This document shows positions 7,532 to 14,783 of a DNA stretch of 64,000 nucleotides, in pieces. Made by a program: the position numbers and the translations under genes. Position 1 is the stretch's first letter, and the number at the start of each line of letters is the position of its first letter. The stretch comes from Halorubrum cibi (GTDB taxonomy: Archaea; Halobacteriota; Halobacteria; Halobacteriales; Haloferacaceae). The notes under the pieces are model-generated. The model saw only the letters and a program-made list of their open reading frames with translations. It was not told where the DNA came from and made no database searches. The stretch is from assembly GCF_900182635.1 (NCBI RefSeq), contig NZ_FXTD01000010.1, positions 1 through 64,000 of the forward strand. Reading direction: 5' to 3'.

Positions 7532-7794
7532 TCCGAATCTCCCCCATCGTCCCGGAACCGATGACCACGGGCCGCGTCCTCGAGCTGGATCAGCAGCGCG
7601 CCGAGGTCGTCGATCTCGTCGAAGATCGGCCCGTAGTACCCATCTTCCTCGCGGTACTCCAGCGTCGCCTGCGTCAGTTCGCCGAGTTCTTCCTGTGCGG
7701 CGAGCAGCAGCGTCTCGAGTGACTGCTCGCCCCACTCCTCGACGTTCTCCTCTGCCTTCTCTTCCCAGCGGTCCGTGACAGCGTCGCGAGTCAT
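7528..7794 (-). CDS. MazG-like nucleotide pyrophosphohydrolase fold protein
   Basis: 88 residues from the ATG at 7794 (ATGA overlap). The core LLLAAQEELGELTQA followed by FDEIDDLGALLIQLED matches the two-helix ExxE ... ExxD metal-binding pattern of MazG/phosphoribosyl-ATP pyrophosphatase-like proteins. Viral MazG proteins hydrolyse (d)NTPs or alarmones. The placement in an accessory DNA-metabolism operon fits nucleotide-pool control. The protein is short and lacks the full set of extra helices, so activity is inferred. Confidence 0.65.
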   Translation of the reverse strand: MTRDAVTDRWEEKAEENVEEWGEQSLETLLLAAQEELGELTQATLEYREEDGYYGPIFDEIDDLGALLIQLEDAARGHRFRDDGGDSE

Positions 7795-8234
7795 CGATCT
7801 AACCTCGCTGGCATCCGCACGTCTCGAGCAGTCGTCCACGGTCGGACTCGCGCCGCTCCGCCCCCGTAGGCCCACACCGTCGCTCCGAGGAGATGCTCAC
7901 GAGCTATCGACACCGAACTACGTTCGGAACCGTCTCCGCGTCGATCCCGACCGCCATCCGTGACGAGCTTCGTTTGCCCCGTAGCGTCGTCTTCGTCGAA
8001 CGCCTCGTTTTCCTCGCGATGCTCCTCCTTGATCAGTCGCCAGCGCGTCTCGAGAGACGACGTGAACCGCTCCCAGAAGCCGACGTACGGGTACTCTTCG
8101 TTGACGTAGCCGCCCGGGAACTTGTGTTTGATGTGGACGCATCGGGTACAGACTCGAGCAGTTCGTGCCGCCGACTCGACGGCCGTAGCCGACATGACCG
8201 GGTGATCGATCTCGTCTCCGGATTGATCGCTCAT
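7791..8234 (-). CDS. hypothetical protein with CxxC zinc-knuckle half
   Basis: 147 residues. There is one CTRC motif near residue 30 followed by His residues (HIKHKF), so possible metal binding. An aromatic stretch (GFWERFTSSLETRW) follows, and the C-terminus is Arg-rich. It is coupled by ATGA on both sides. I do not recognise the family. Confidence 0.55.
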   Translation of the reverse strand: MSDQSGDEIDHPVMSATAVESAARTARVCTRCVHIKHKFPGGYVNEEYPYVGFWERFTSSLETRWRLIKEEHREENEAFDEDDATGQTKLVTDGGRDRRGDGSERSSVSIAREHLLGATVWAYGGGAARVRPWTTARDVRMPARLDR

Positions 8235-8419
8235 AGATCGACCCTCCATCCACAGACACGACACTCGGCGTAGCGTTCGGTGCGCTCAGTAACGACGAAC
8301 GTTTCGCCGTACATTTCCTGGACGCGCGGCGAGTCGAGAGGGATCGTTTCCTCACGTTCTCGAACCGTGCGCGTGCCGTACTCGGCGGTGTGGCAGCCGC
8401 GAGGGCACTCACTCGGCAC
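8231..8419 (-). CDS. small zinc-ribbon protein
   Basis: 62 residues from a GTG at 8419 preceded by GGAGGTGA (8425-8432). Begins MPSECPRGCHTAEYG and ends AECRVCGWRVDL, giving two Cys pairs (CxxxC and CxxC) about 50 residues apart. This is a zinc ribbon, one of at least five in this operon. Likely a nucleic-acid or protein-interaction microprotein. Confidence 0.65.
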   Translation of the reverse strand: MPSECPRGCHTAEYGTRTVREREETIPLDSPRVQEMYGETFVVTERTERYAECRVCGWRVDL

Positions 8420-9035
8420 GGAACTCACCTCCGTCCGTCGCGACCGGCGCCGTGCGACCGGCGAACCGCCCGAGACCGGTCTGCTGTTCGCTCTCGCCGC
8501 CGTCCGGCTGGCGAAGGTCCTTGTCGACCGCCCGGCGGATCCATCCCATCTGCTCGCCGATGCCGCCGAGGTCCGCCTCTCCGAACACGTCAACTACGTC
8601 GAAGTCGAGCGGCTCGAACGCGATCTCGTTCTCCTGCTCGATCGCGTCGGCGTAGATGCTGGCGTAGTCGCGACCGGCGAGCAGCAGGACCTCGTCGACG
8701 TGCGAGTGATCCGTGAACGGCGACCGGAGTGACCACGCGACCTCGTCGACGATCGCCTCGCTGTCGCGGTCGTCGAGCGTGGTGTCGTAGGGTTCGATCG
8801 TCCGCTTCGACCAGACGAGCCCGTGTTCGGCGCTGAGGATGACGACCCGGTCAGCGAAGTGTTCGGCGTACTCGCGTTTCAGCGCGAAGTAGTTTGAGGT
8901 GTAGAGGTCTCGCGCCTTCGACGCCTCGTCACGCTTCGCGTTCCCGCAGCCGATGACGGCGAGCGTCTGATCAACTTCATCGGCGGATCGATCGTCACCG
9001 CGATCAACTCCGCCTCCGGATTGATCGGCGGTCAT
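8409..9035 (-). CDS. DUF6884/YaaA-related protein
   Basis: 208 residues. The middle region contains VIGCGNAKRD, ARDLYTSNYFALKREYAE and VILSAEHGLV, the ordered motif set I associate with DUF6884 (related to YaaA/DUF328), which occurs in phages and DNA-modification loci. Biochemical function is not established. N- and C-terminal extensions are acidic or polar and look disordered. Overlaps on both sides couple it to zinc-ribbon genes. Confidence 0.7.
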   Translation of the reverse strand: MTADQSGGGVDRGDDRSADEVDQTLAVIGCGNAKRDEASKARDLYTSNYFALKREYAEHFADRVVILSAEHGLVWSKRTIEPYDTTLDDRDSEAIVDEVAWSLRSPFTDHSHVDEVLLLAGRDYASIYADAIEQENEIAFEPLDFDVVDVFGEADLGGIGEQMGWIRRAVDKDLRQPDGGESEQQTGLGRFAGRTAPVATDGGEFRAE

Positions 9036-9193
9036 GGTTTGTACCCCGGCTCGTTACCGCCGAACCATTGGACCTCCTCGCGGCCGAAGTAGTAGGCACC
9101 GCACTCCGGGCACTTCTTCCGGTGCGGGTTGACCTTGTCCTGTCCCGAGAGTTGCCACCCGCAGTCGGAGCAGATTTGAACGTCAGTCGCCAT
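9032..9193 (-). CDS. 53-residue zinc-ribbon protein
   Basis: ATG at 9193. CSDCGW near the N-terminus and CPECGAYYF about 25 residues later form a classic CxxC/CxxC zinc ribbon. It overlaps the downstream gene start (ATGA at 9032-9035). Probably a nucleic-acid-binding accessory protein; such proteins are abundant in haloarchaeal viruses. Confidence 0.65.
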   Translation of the reverse strand: MATDVQICSDCGWQLSGQDKVNPHRKKCPECGAYYFGREEVQWFGGNEPGYKP

Positions 9194-9338
9194 CGAGGAC
9201 CTCCGCGGTGTCGAATAAGCCACCGCACCAGTGGCAGAAGAAGTCGTTTTCAGGATCGTCCTCGACGCGGTCGAGGTTCTCGTTGCCGCAACGCTCGTGT
9301 GGGCAACTAACCTGATCAACACCATCGGCGTCTTTCAC
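9183..9338 (-). CDS. 51-residue zinc-ribbon protein
   Basis: GTG at 9338 overlapping the upstream stop (GTGA). The product carries CPHERCGNEN and FFCHWCGGLFD, two Cys pairs about 18 residues apart. The next gene starts 11 nt inside it. Small, acidic, probably zinc-binding. Function unknown. Confidence 0.6.
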   Translation of the reverse strand: MKDADGVDQVSCPHERCGNENLDRVEDDPENDFFCHWCGGLFDTAEVLDGD

Positions 9339-9709
9339 GCCGACCCACCACCGTTGACCAGCCGATCGGCGGCTGCGTGGACCTTCTGTGACTGTTCAGC
9401 GTCCGCCACCGGCTCGTGGCACTCCGCACAGTGAGCCGGGCCTCCGGGCTCGAAGCGCCAGCGTCGGGAGTCGCAGGCACCCCGAGGACACTCGGGGAAC
9501 TCCACGATCTCGCGTGACTCCAGCTCGCGCCAGAGCTCGAGGTGTCGCTCCCATCGCTCGTCGTCTTCGACGGTCGACAGCGCACCCACGTCGAACGTCT
9601 CGTATTCCGCACGAAGTTCCTCGACCGACATCTCGGCGGGCTCCGGTCGCTCCGCGATCGGCGTGTTCATGATCTCGACGTGGCGATCAACCTCGGATTC
9701 GTCTTTCAC
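9335..9709 (-). CDS. hypothetical protein with C-terminal zinc ribbon
   Basis: 124 residues from a GTG at 9709 with a GGAGGTGA site at 9716-9723. The N-terminal ~70 residues are helical and acidic (SVEELRAEYETFDVG). The C-terminal part has CPRGACDSRRW and HCAECHEPV, a zinc ribbon. It overlaps its neighbours at both ends. No family name can be given. Confidence 0.6.
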   Translation of the reverse strand: MKDESEVDRHVEIMNTPIAERPEPAEMSVEELRAEYETFDVGALSTVEDDERWERHLELWRELESREIVEFPECPRGACDSRRWRFEPGGPAHCAECHEPVADAEQSQKVHAAADRLVNGGGSA

Positions 9710-9975
9710 GCCGACTCACCTCCGAGTTCCTCCACGATCTCGCCCATCAACTCGCGGATCTCCACCGCCTGCTCGCGGTTCACCAGCAGCGCCACGTTCC
9801 CGTCCATGTCGACCGCGTGGCCGTCGTAGTCCTCCTCGAAGAGGATCGCGTACATCCGCTCTCCTCCCGCGTACTCCGGCTCCTCGTCGAGCGCCTGAAC
9901 CGTCAGCTCGTTCAGCGCCGGGATCGATCCCCCGTCATCCGTGGTCGTTCCGTTCATGGTAGTCTCGTCAGTCAT
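9706..9975 (-). CDS. hypothetical acidic protein
   Basis: 89 residues. Alternating beta/alpha character (RMYAILFEEDYDGHAVDMDG, then NVALLVNREQAVEIRELM). No Cys and no TM segment. Its GTGA junction and 8-nt overlap place it between the Toprim-like gene and the zinc-ribbon series. Not recognised. Confidence 0.55.
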   Translation of the reverse strand: MTDETTMNGTTTDDGGSIPALNELTVQALDEEPEYAGGERMYAILFEEDYDGHAVDMDGNVALLVNREQAVEIRELMGEIVEELGGESA

Positions 9976-10981
9976 CGGTTCCCTCCAGCGCGTCTCGGTC
10001 GATGTCGATACACTCCGACAGCTGCTCTCTTCGTTCGCGAATTCGGTTCTCGACCTCGCTCTTCTTCTCCAGATCGACGTGTTCCTCGATCGAATCCCGA
10101 ACGAGATCCTCGAGGAACTCCCGTTCGAACTCTTTCAGCGCGTTCAGTTCGACGTTGGTGTCGCGTCCCTCGGAGACGTACCTGCGGAACGACCGCTTGA
10201 TCGTCGCATCCTTGTCCGAGGACGAAGGCACCGGATTCTCCGGGAGTCCGAACCGCTCAATGTGTTCCGTGTTCAACGCCTTCCGTTCGAGTGCGAAGCT
10301 ACCTCCGTTCGGATCCTCGAACGGAGCTCCGTGCTCGGCGTCGTAGTATCGATGATCGTCTGAACTCGGGAACTCCCGAGGGAGGCCGATACCGTAGTAC
10401 CCCATCGCATCGAGGATGCTGACGGGGGCATGGAACCCGGACGGGTTGTAGTCGCCGAAGTAGAGGATCCGGACATCTTTTCCCTCGTGGATCTTCTCGG
10501 CGAGCCGGTTGCTCGCTTGGTAGACCTTCGAGTCCGACCAATCACCACGAGTCGCCTCCAGCCGGACGTTGAACTTCTCGCAGATCGGTCCGAAGACCGA
10601 CGCGAGGCTTTGCTTCTCGAGCCAGACCTCGACGTAGGACTCCTGCTCGCGCCAGAAGTCCTCCCAGTAGTCGGTCCACACCTCGTCGACACGATCGTCG
10701 ACGAAGTGCTCGGGATCGCGCCAGCCGGTGGCCGCGACGTTCTCTGCCGTTCTCGAGGCGTCGACGATCTGTGCGGGATCGATGTAGCCGGCACGTCGGC
10801 CCTTCTTGACCGCTCGCTTCACGTAGCGGTACTCCCACTTGTGACCGCGAGACTCGAGCGCGTAGTAGACGTCGCGTACGGTCCGCTTCTCGCCCGAGGA
10901 CAGCACGTCCTGGATCTGCGAGAGGATCGCCTGGTACTTCCTGCCGGGGTTCCACTCGCCCTTCGTCGTCTCACTCGCCAT
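9968..10981 (-). CDS. TopVI-A/Spo11-like wHTH plus Toprim protein
   Basis: 337 residues from the ATG at 10981. The N-terminal wHTH (about 15-80) contains TVRDVYYALESRG, resembling the catalytic-Tyr motif of topoisomerase VI subunit A; Tyr39/Tyr40 are the candidates. A Toprim-like domain follows, with VWLEKQSLASVF (acidic Glu) and ILYFGDYNPSG (Asp motif). The C-terminus is helical and charged. TopVI-A/Spo11 proteins cut DNA through a tyrosyl linkage. No B subunit is seen here, so this may act alone or as a nuclease in replication or recombination of the element. Confidence 0.72.
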   Translation of the reverse strand: MASETTKGEWNPGRKYQAILSQIQDVLSSGEKRTVRDVYYALESRGHKWEYRYVKRAVKKGRRAGYIDPAQIVDASRTAENVAATGWRDPEHFVDDRVDEVWTDYWEDFWREQESYVEVWLEKQSLASVFGPICEKFNVRLEATRGDWSDSKVYQASNRLAEKIHEGKDVRILYFGDYNPSGFHAPVSILDAMGYYGIGLPREFPSSDDHRYYDAEHGAPFEDPNGGSFALERKALNTEHIERFGLPENPVPSSSDKDATIKRSFRRYVSEGRDTNVELNALKEFEREFLEDLVRDSIEEHVDLEKKSEVENRIRERREQLSECIDIDRDALEGTDD

Positions 10982-10995
10982 CGAAATCACCCCGT

Positions 10996-11517
10996 TCAGA
11001 CTTCGATCGGCTCGCCGTCGCACTCTCGTCTCGCACACTCCAGGCACCGCTCGCCGGCGAAGCCGGGCGACGTAGCGAGGAGCTCCGCGACCTCACCGCA
11101 GCCGTCGCAGACATCGTCGTCGGAGACGCCGGCCGCCCGCCGTTCCCGCTCTCGCTTCTCGTCTTCGGCCCACGCCCGGACCTGCTGCTGGGTGATCGAC
11201 GCGTGACGAGCGTGGTCGACCGGCTCGATGTTCTCGCTCCGGTTGTCCCACTTGATCCCGTTGCGATGATGGACGTCCTTCTCCGCGAGATCCTCGAGGA
11301 CCGACTCGATCGGCTCGTCGATCGGGTAGCACTCGACGACCGCGAGCAGCCGGTGGTGTGCGACGTAGACGTCTTCGCGCCGCTCTCCCGGCGTGTGCGG
11401 TCGGTACTCCGTTGAACGCCAGCGCTCGTAGCCGGCTCCGCTGCCGTGGCCCGCTTTCGCGTGTTCGAACCGGGCGTACCGCTGTACCCGGTTCGAACCG
11501 AGGTGATAGTTTGACAC
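10996..11517 (-). CDS. HNH endonuclease
   Basis: 173 residues from a GTG at 11517. The core YVAHHRLLAVVE ... DVHHRNGIKWDNRSENIEPV is the HNH motif found in homing endonucleases and phage nucleases. The C-terminus adds a zinc ribbon (CDGCGEV ... CLECARREC). It makes metal-dependent nicks or breaks in DNA. It sits between the PCNA-like and TopVI-A-like genes and may be a genome-processing nuclease or a free-standing homing endonuclease. Confidence 0.82.
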   Translation of the reverse strand: MSNYHLGSNRVQRYARFEHAKAGHGSGAGYERWRSTEYRPHTPGERREDVYVAHHRLLAVVECYPIDEPIESVLEDLAEKDVHHRNGIKWDNRSENIEPVDHARHASITQQQVRAWAEDEKRERERRAAGVSDDDVCDGCGEVAELLATSPGFAGERCLECARRECDGEPIEV

Positions 11518-11529
11518 ACGATCATCACC

Positions 11530-12396
11530 TCAGTCATTCTGGATCCGCGGCGCGAGCATCATCCTCACGTGACCGAAGCCGTCGGCGAAGTCGTAGTCGA
11601 GGAAGATCGGCATCTCGTCGTCGATCTTCCCGGACAGCTCCGTCCCGCTTCCCAGCGGCTTCAGGATCCCCTTGTACTTGCTCCCGCCGGTCGATCCGCC
11701 GACCAGATACGCCAGCGAGAACATCGATTTGACTCCCTTTGAGAAGTTCGCGCCGAGCAGATCATCCCCTTCGATCACGGTTTCGATGTTGTCTGTGTCG
11801 CCTTCTCCGTTGACGACGAGAGCACCATCGTCGTCGTCCGCTTCGAGACTGACGTGATCTGAAACCAGTTGTGCGTTCTCGACTGCGTCCCTGAGTACCT
11901 TCGCGTCAGCCTCGAACTCAGCACTGTGATCGATTTCGGGGACGTCCGGCTCACCCCGCATGTAGTCCGGGTCGATCCCAGCCATCTCCACTTCGACGTT
12001 CGTGTGTTCGACGAGGATCGACCGATTCTCTGCCACGTACTGGAGCGTCACCGGATCCCCACCGCTCGCTCCGTCGATGTAGTCGTCGAGTCTCTGGATG
12101 TTGATACCGATCGGAAACATCCCGTCTCCGACCGACTCGAACGCTCCCGGCTCCACTTCGAGATCTACCATCGCGACGTTCGCCGGGTCGACAGCTGCGA
12201 CCGACAGCCCGTCGTGGCCTATCCGGAAGATCGCCTCGTCGACGACCGTCAGCAGCTGGTCGATCACCTGCTGGAGCACTTCCGCGCGGATAACGACGGT
12301 TAGACTGCCGACCGCGTCCGCCTCCGCGTTCGAGACGTCTTCCGCTTCGTCGTCCGCGGTCGCCTCTTCTCCCCCTTCCGCGTCAGCGGCCGCCAT
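11530..12396 (-). CDS. PCNA-like sliding clamp
   Basis: 288 residues: an acidic N-terminal extension of about 28 residues, then the two-domain clamp fold. Diagnostic stretches are DEAIFRIGHDGLSVAAVDPANVAMVDLEV and the C-terminal MPIFLDYDF ... VRMMLAPRI. It forms a trimeric ring that tethers polymerases and nucleases. A second, element-borne PCNA is typical of haloarchaeal viruses and large plasmids. The ribosome site GGAGGTGGTG precedes the start. The N-terminal extension is absent from host PCNA and may be a disordered tail. Confidence 0.9.
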   Translation of the reverse strand: MAAADAEGGEEATADDEAEDVSNAEADAVGSLTVVIRAEVLQQVIDQLLTVVDEAIFRIGHDGLSVAAVDPANVAMVDLEVEPGAFESVGDGMFPIGINIQRLDDYIDGASGGDPVTLQYVAENRSILVEHTNVEVEMAGIDPDYMRGEPDVPEIDHSAEFEADAKVLRDAVENAQLVSDHVSLEADDDDGALVVNGEGDTDNIETVIEGDDLLGANFSKGVKSMFSLAYLVGGSTGGSKYKGILKPLGSGTELSGKIDDEMPIFLDYDFADGFGHVRMMLAPRIQND

Positions 12397-12701
12397 CAGG
12401 CACCACCTCCGAGGTCGTCGTCGGTCGCAGCTTCGGCGTCGGTACTCCCGTCGATCTCGGTGGTGTCGTCACTCATGGTCGGTGTCTCCGCGAACCGCTC
12501 AGTCGTCCGCTCGATGCTCTCCGGCACGCCGTTCAGCGTCGCCTCTAGCTCCTCGGCGGAGATCCCCGCCGGCGCTTCCACGACGATCGAGACGTCGCCC
12601 CGCTCGACGCTCGCTAGCGCTCTATCCCCGACGACGTCGACGTCGAGGACCGTCGGCTGCTCCGATGCTGCCGTCTCCGGCGTCGGCTCACTCGTCGCCA
12701 T
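12396..12701 (-). CDS. hypothetical protein upstream of PCNA
   Basis: 101 residues from the ATG at 12701, overlapping the upstream RHH gene by 14 nt and the PCNA start by 1 nt. A central beta-alpha segment (VLDVDVVGDRALASVERGDV) lies between disordered acidic ends. The tight junction suggests a clamp-associated role, but no motif supports a function. Confidence 0.55.
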   Translation of the reverse strand: MATSEPTPETAASEQPTVLDVDVVGDRALASVERGDVSIVVEAPAGISAEELEATLNGVPESIERTTERFAETPTMSDDTTEIDGSTDAEAATDDDLGGGA

Positions 12702-13203
12702 CGGCCACCTCCACCCCCGCCGCCGCCAGCTCGTCGAGTCGTTCTCGCGTCCCGCCGTCCGCGACCGCGTCACCGGACGCCGTCGCCGGCGGTTCGCGCG
12801 GTTCGACTTCGTCGCCGTCGAGTCGCCCGATCACCAGCGTCACCGTGTGGATCCCCTGGTGGACACGGAGCGCGTCTTCTCGCTTCAGCGGGTAGATCAC
12901 CGTCTTCCGAACCGCTTCCTTCTGGATGTTCAGCTGGTTCGCGAGTACCGACTCCGCCGTGTCGAGCTCGAGACGACCGCCGATCCCGGCCCACTCGACC
13001 AGCTCGCGGTGTGCGTCCCTCGCTTTCACCGGGATCTCGTCGGTGCCTTCGTTCGTCTCGTCGCTGTCGCCGACGTACGTCTCCCGTACTGCCGCCCGGA
13101 TCGCCTCGGAACGCGACCCCATCTCTTCGCTCGCCGCTTCGAGTGCGTCCACCAGTTCCGGGTCGCGGATCCGCGACGTCACGTGGACTCCGTCGTCGCT
13201 CAT
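12688..13203 (-). CDS. ribbon-helix-helix regulator
   Basis: 171 residues. The N-terminal ~45 residues (VTSRIRDPELVDALEAASEE, then GSRSEAIRAAVRETY) are a clear RHH/CopG DNA-binding fold. The C-terminal two thirds form a separate alpha/beta region with no recognised family. Likely an operon regulator or partition-type protein. Coupled to the next gene by ATGA. Confidence 0.75.
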   Translation of the reverse strand: MSDDGVHVTSRIRDPELVDALEAASEEMGSRSEAIRAAVRETYVGDSDETNEGTDEIPVKARDAHRELVEWAGIGGRLELDTAESVLANQLNIQKEAVRKTVIYPLKREDALRVHQGIHTVTLVIGRLDGDEVEPREPPATASGDAVADGGTRERLDELAAAGVEVADGDE

Positions 13204-13613
13204 TCCGAATCGCCCCCGTACTTCTGGTTTAGCCGGTCGAGTTCATCGATCAACTCAGACGTCTCCGAGAGGTTGAGTCCGGACACTTCCGAGAGGAGAC
13301 GCTCCACGGGGCGGTCCGCCCGGCCGTCGGTGATCTGGTCGACCGCGTCGAAAATCGCCTCGATCTCCGTTTTCGTGAGGTGATTGTTCCGACCGTAGAT
13401 CAGGTCTCTCGCGTCGTCGTCGGAGAGCCCGGTCTTCCGGAGTCGCTCAAGATCGTGGGCCATTCCCGAGACCACCTGAGCGGCATCAGACAACATTTCG
13501 AGCCGGGCGACGAACTCCGACGCGTCCATCGTCGTCAGCTCGTCGACGACGATCTCGTCGGGGCGCTCACTCCGATCCTCGACGAACAGCCGATCAAGTG
13601 GAGTCTCGCTCAT
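13200..13613 (-). CDS. helical hypothetical protein
   Basis: 137 residues from the ATG at 13613. Almost wholly helical, acidic, with heptad-like stretches (ASEFVARLEMLSDAAQVVSG) and a C-terminal LNLSETSELIDELDRLNQKY helix. No Cys or TM segment. It stands at the downstream side of the inverted-repeat cluster, so it may be the first gene of a transcript starting there. Confidence 0.6.
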   Translation of the reverse strand: MSETPLDRLFVEDRSERPDEIVVDELTTMDASEFVARLEMLSDAAQVVSGMAHDLERLRKTGLSDDDARDLIYGRNNHLTKTEIEAIFDAVDQITDGRADRPVERLLSEVSGLNLSETSELIDELDRLNQKYGGDSE

Positions 13614-13663
13614 CGGCCCACCCCCCAACGCCTGCGAGCGGACCCACGGCCGCATAATGCGCG

Positions 13664-13679
13664 GCGGCGCGCGCGCCGC
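13664..13679. repeat. 16-bp perfect GC palindrome
   Basis: GCGGCGCGCGCGCCGC reads the same on both strands. It is flanked by A/T-containing ATAATGC and GCATAAA, which extend a looser symmetry. It lies about 50 nt upstream of the gene at 13200-13613 and could be an operator or a hairpin. Confidence 0.45.
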
Positions 13680-13739
13680 ATAAAGTCCGCGCGCCGTCGC
13701 ACGGGTGCGCCACGTGGGCAGCGATTTCGACGCCCCCCC

Positions 13740-13882
13740 GTACCTGTGTTACAAAACACAGTTCCGACGGTAGAGGTGTCGAAAGACTCGATTCCGGTGA
13801 AATAGTCTGTGTTACAGGCCCCGCAGTCTGTAACACAAGATCCGTTCCACTTGTTCCACACGAAACAGTGGAAACGAGGGTT
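13740..13882. promoter_or_regulatory. inverted-repeat cluster: candidate operator or replication origin
   Basis: Three nested symmetries are visible: CTGTGTT/AACACAG around 13744-13761; TGTGTTACAG (13808-13817) with its exact complement CTGTAACACA (13828-13837); and GTTCCACT (13844-13851) facing AGTGGAAAC (13866-13874). The last half, CAGTGGAAACGAGGG, resembles my recollection of the haloarchaeal Orc1/Cdc6 box (ORB) half-site. This is the only sizeable gap in a dense operon that encodes a clamp and nucleases. A 91-residue Cys-containing frame (13610-13885, minus) crosses it but turns Arg-rich, so I favour regulatory or origin DNA. Confidence 0.5.
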
Positions 13883-14349
13883 CATCGGTCGACACCTCCG
13901 TCGGCCGCGACCGGCTGACTCGCGTCGGCATCGACGCGATCGTGCTCGACGTCGTCGACGGTGAGCCACCATGGCGGCGAGAGGTGGGTGCGACCGGTGT
14001 CGAGGTCGGTCACACCGAGGTCGTCGCGGCTCCACCTCCACCACAGCAGCGCGACGTGAGCGCACCAATCTCGGAACCGGTAGCCGTCGCAGTCGCACTC
14101 GGTGACTAAGTCACCCTCGTAGACCGCGAATAGCACGCGGTGCCGTGAGAGCGCCGTCTCGTCGTCCTCACGGCCGAGCAGCACATCGAACTCTGCTGGG
14201 TTGACCGCGCTGACCGTCGACGGCGCGGCCTGTGCGCGCCGCCAGCTCGCCGACGTAGTCCATCCGCTCGGGAATTGGAGTCGATCCGGCTCGCCGAGGC
14301 GGTTCGCGATCTGCTCGCGATGCTCGTCGACTGCGGTCTCGGGACTCAT
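13882..14349 (-). CDS. SWIM zinc-finger protein
   Basis: 155 residues. The motif ECDCDGYRFRDWCAHVALLWW fits CxC...CxH of the SWIM domain, found in DNA-binding and recombination-associated proteins. N- and C-terminal parts are polar. It is coupled by ATGA to a 35-residue zinc ribbon upstream. SWIM proteins are common in haloarchaeal mobile elements; the function here is unknown. Confidence 0.75.
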   Translation of the reverse strand: MSPETAVDEHREQIANRLGEPDRLQFPSGWTTSASWRRAQAAPSTVSAVNPAEFDVLLGREDDETALSRHRVLFAVYEGDLVTECDCDGYRFRDWCAHVALLWWRWSRDDLGVTDLDTGRTHLSPPWWLTVDDVEHDRVDADASQPVAADGGVDR

Positions 14350-14453
14350 AGCTCACCCCCGTAGCTACACTCGGTACACGTGTCGTAGGGGATCGCGCTG
14401 CCGGGCTTCGAGGTCCGCGTCAGCTTCGCTCCGCAGTCCGGACAGTGCCTCAT
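14346..14453 (-). CDS. 35-residue zinc-ribbon microprotein
   Basis: ATG at 14453. Begins MRHCPDCGAKL and contains DTCTECSYGGEL, giving CxxC twice about 20 residues apart. Both ends overlap neighbours through ATGA. Too short for an enzyme; likely a zinc-binding adaptor. Confidence 0.6.
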   Translation of the reverse strand: MRHCPDCGAKLTRTSKPGSAIPYDTCTECSYGGEL

Positions 14454-14577
14454 GGACGGCACACCCCGTTGTCGAGCGCGGCGCACCGCTGGTTGACCTC
14501 GGTGATGTACAGTCCGCAGAACTCGCAGATCTTCGGCTCTACCTTTACCTCAGGTTCACAAAGGTTTAATTTTAGGA
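14450..14577 (-). pseudogene. 5'-truncated zinc-ribbon frame at the tRNA junction
   Basis: An open frame ending at 14450 (ATGA overlap with the next gene) encodes a protein-like tail with ICEFCGLYITE and several Cys. No ATG, GTG or TTG exists between the tRNA-Trp 3' end and the conserved part. A TATA-like AAAATTAAAC lies next to the tRNA end. The gene may have lost its 5' end at integration, its start being at the far end of the element in the circular form, or it may use a non-standard start. Confidence 0.45.
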
Positions 14578-14751
14578 TGGGGCCGGAGGGATTTGAACCC
14601 CCGATCGACTGATATCTCCGGTACGCCTCGGAACTCCAGAGGGTCGTCAACGCGAGCGATGATCAGTCGCCCGCTCGGTATATCAGTCTGGAGCGTCGTC
14701 CCGGGCGTGGCCTCTGGAGTCAGTCGCCATGCCTGGCTTGGCCACAGCCCC
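14578..14751 (-). tRNA. tRNA-Trp (CCA) with a ~100-nt intron
   Basis: On the minus strand the 5' exon begins GGGGCTGTGGCCAAGCC and ends in the anticodon loop CTCCAGA (anticodon CCA). The 3' exon starts ATCAGTCGATC and ends GGTTCAAATCC plus CGGCCCCA. The acceptor stem GGGGCTG pairs with CGGCCCC, and the anticodon stem ACTGA with TCAGT. The intervening segment of about 100 nt (roughly 14614-14713) is the well-known haloarchaeal tRNA-Trp intron, removed at a bulge-helix-bulge. The discriminator base is encoded at 14578, exactly where the left element begins. Confidence 0.95.
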
Positions 14752-14783
14752 GCTGTCTGCGATCGAGTGTTGCCGAAACGCGG

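Noticed and set aside
13610-13885. 91-codon minus Cys-containing frame across the inverted repeats
   Set aside because: Although its start overlaps the SWIM gene stop, the second half becomes Arg-rich and the Cys codons come from the repeated TGTGTTAC units; kept only as an alternative.
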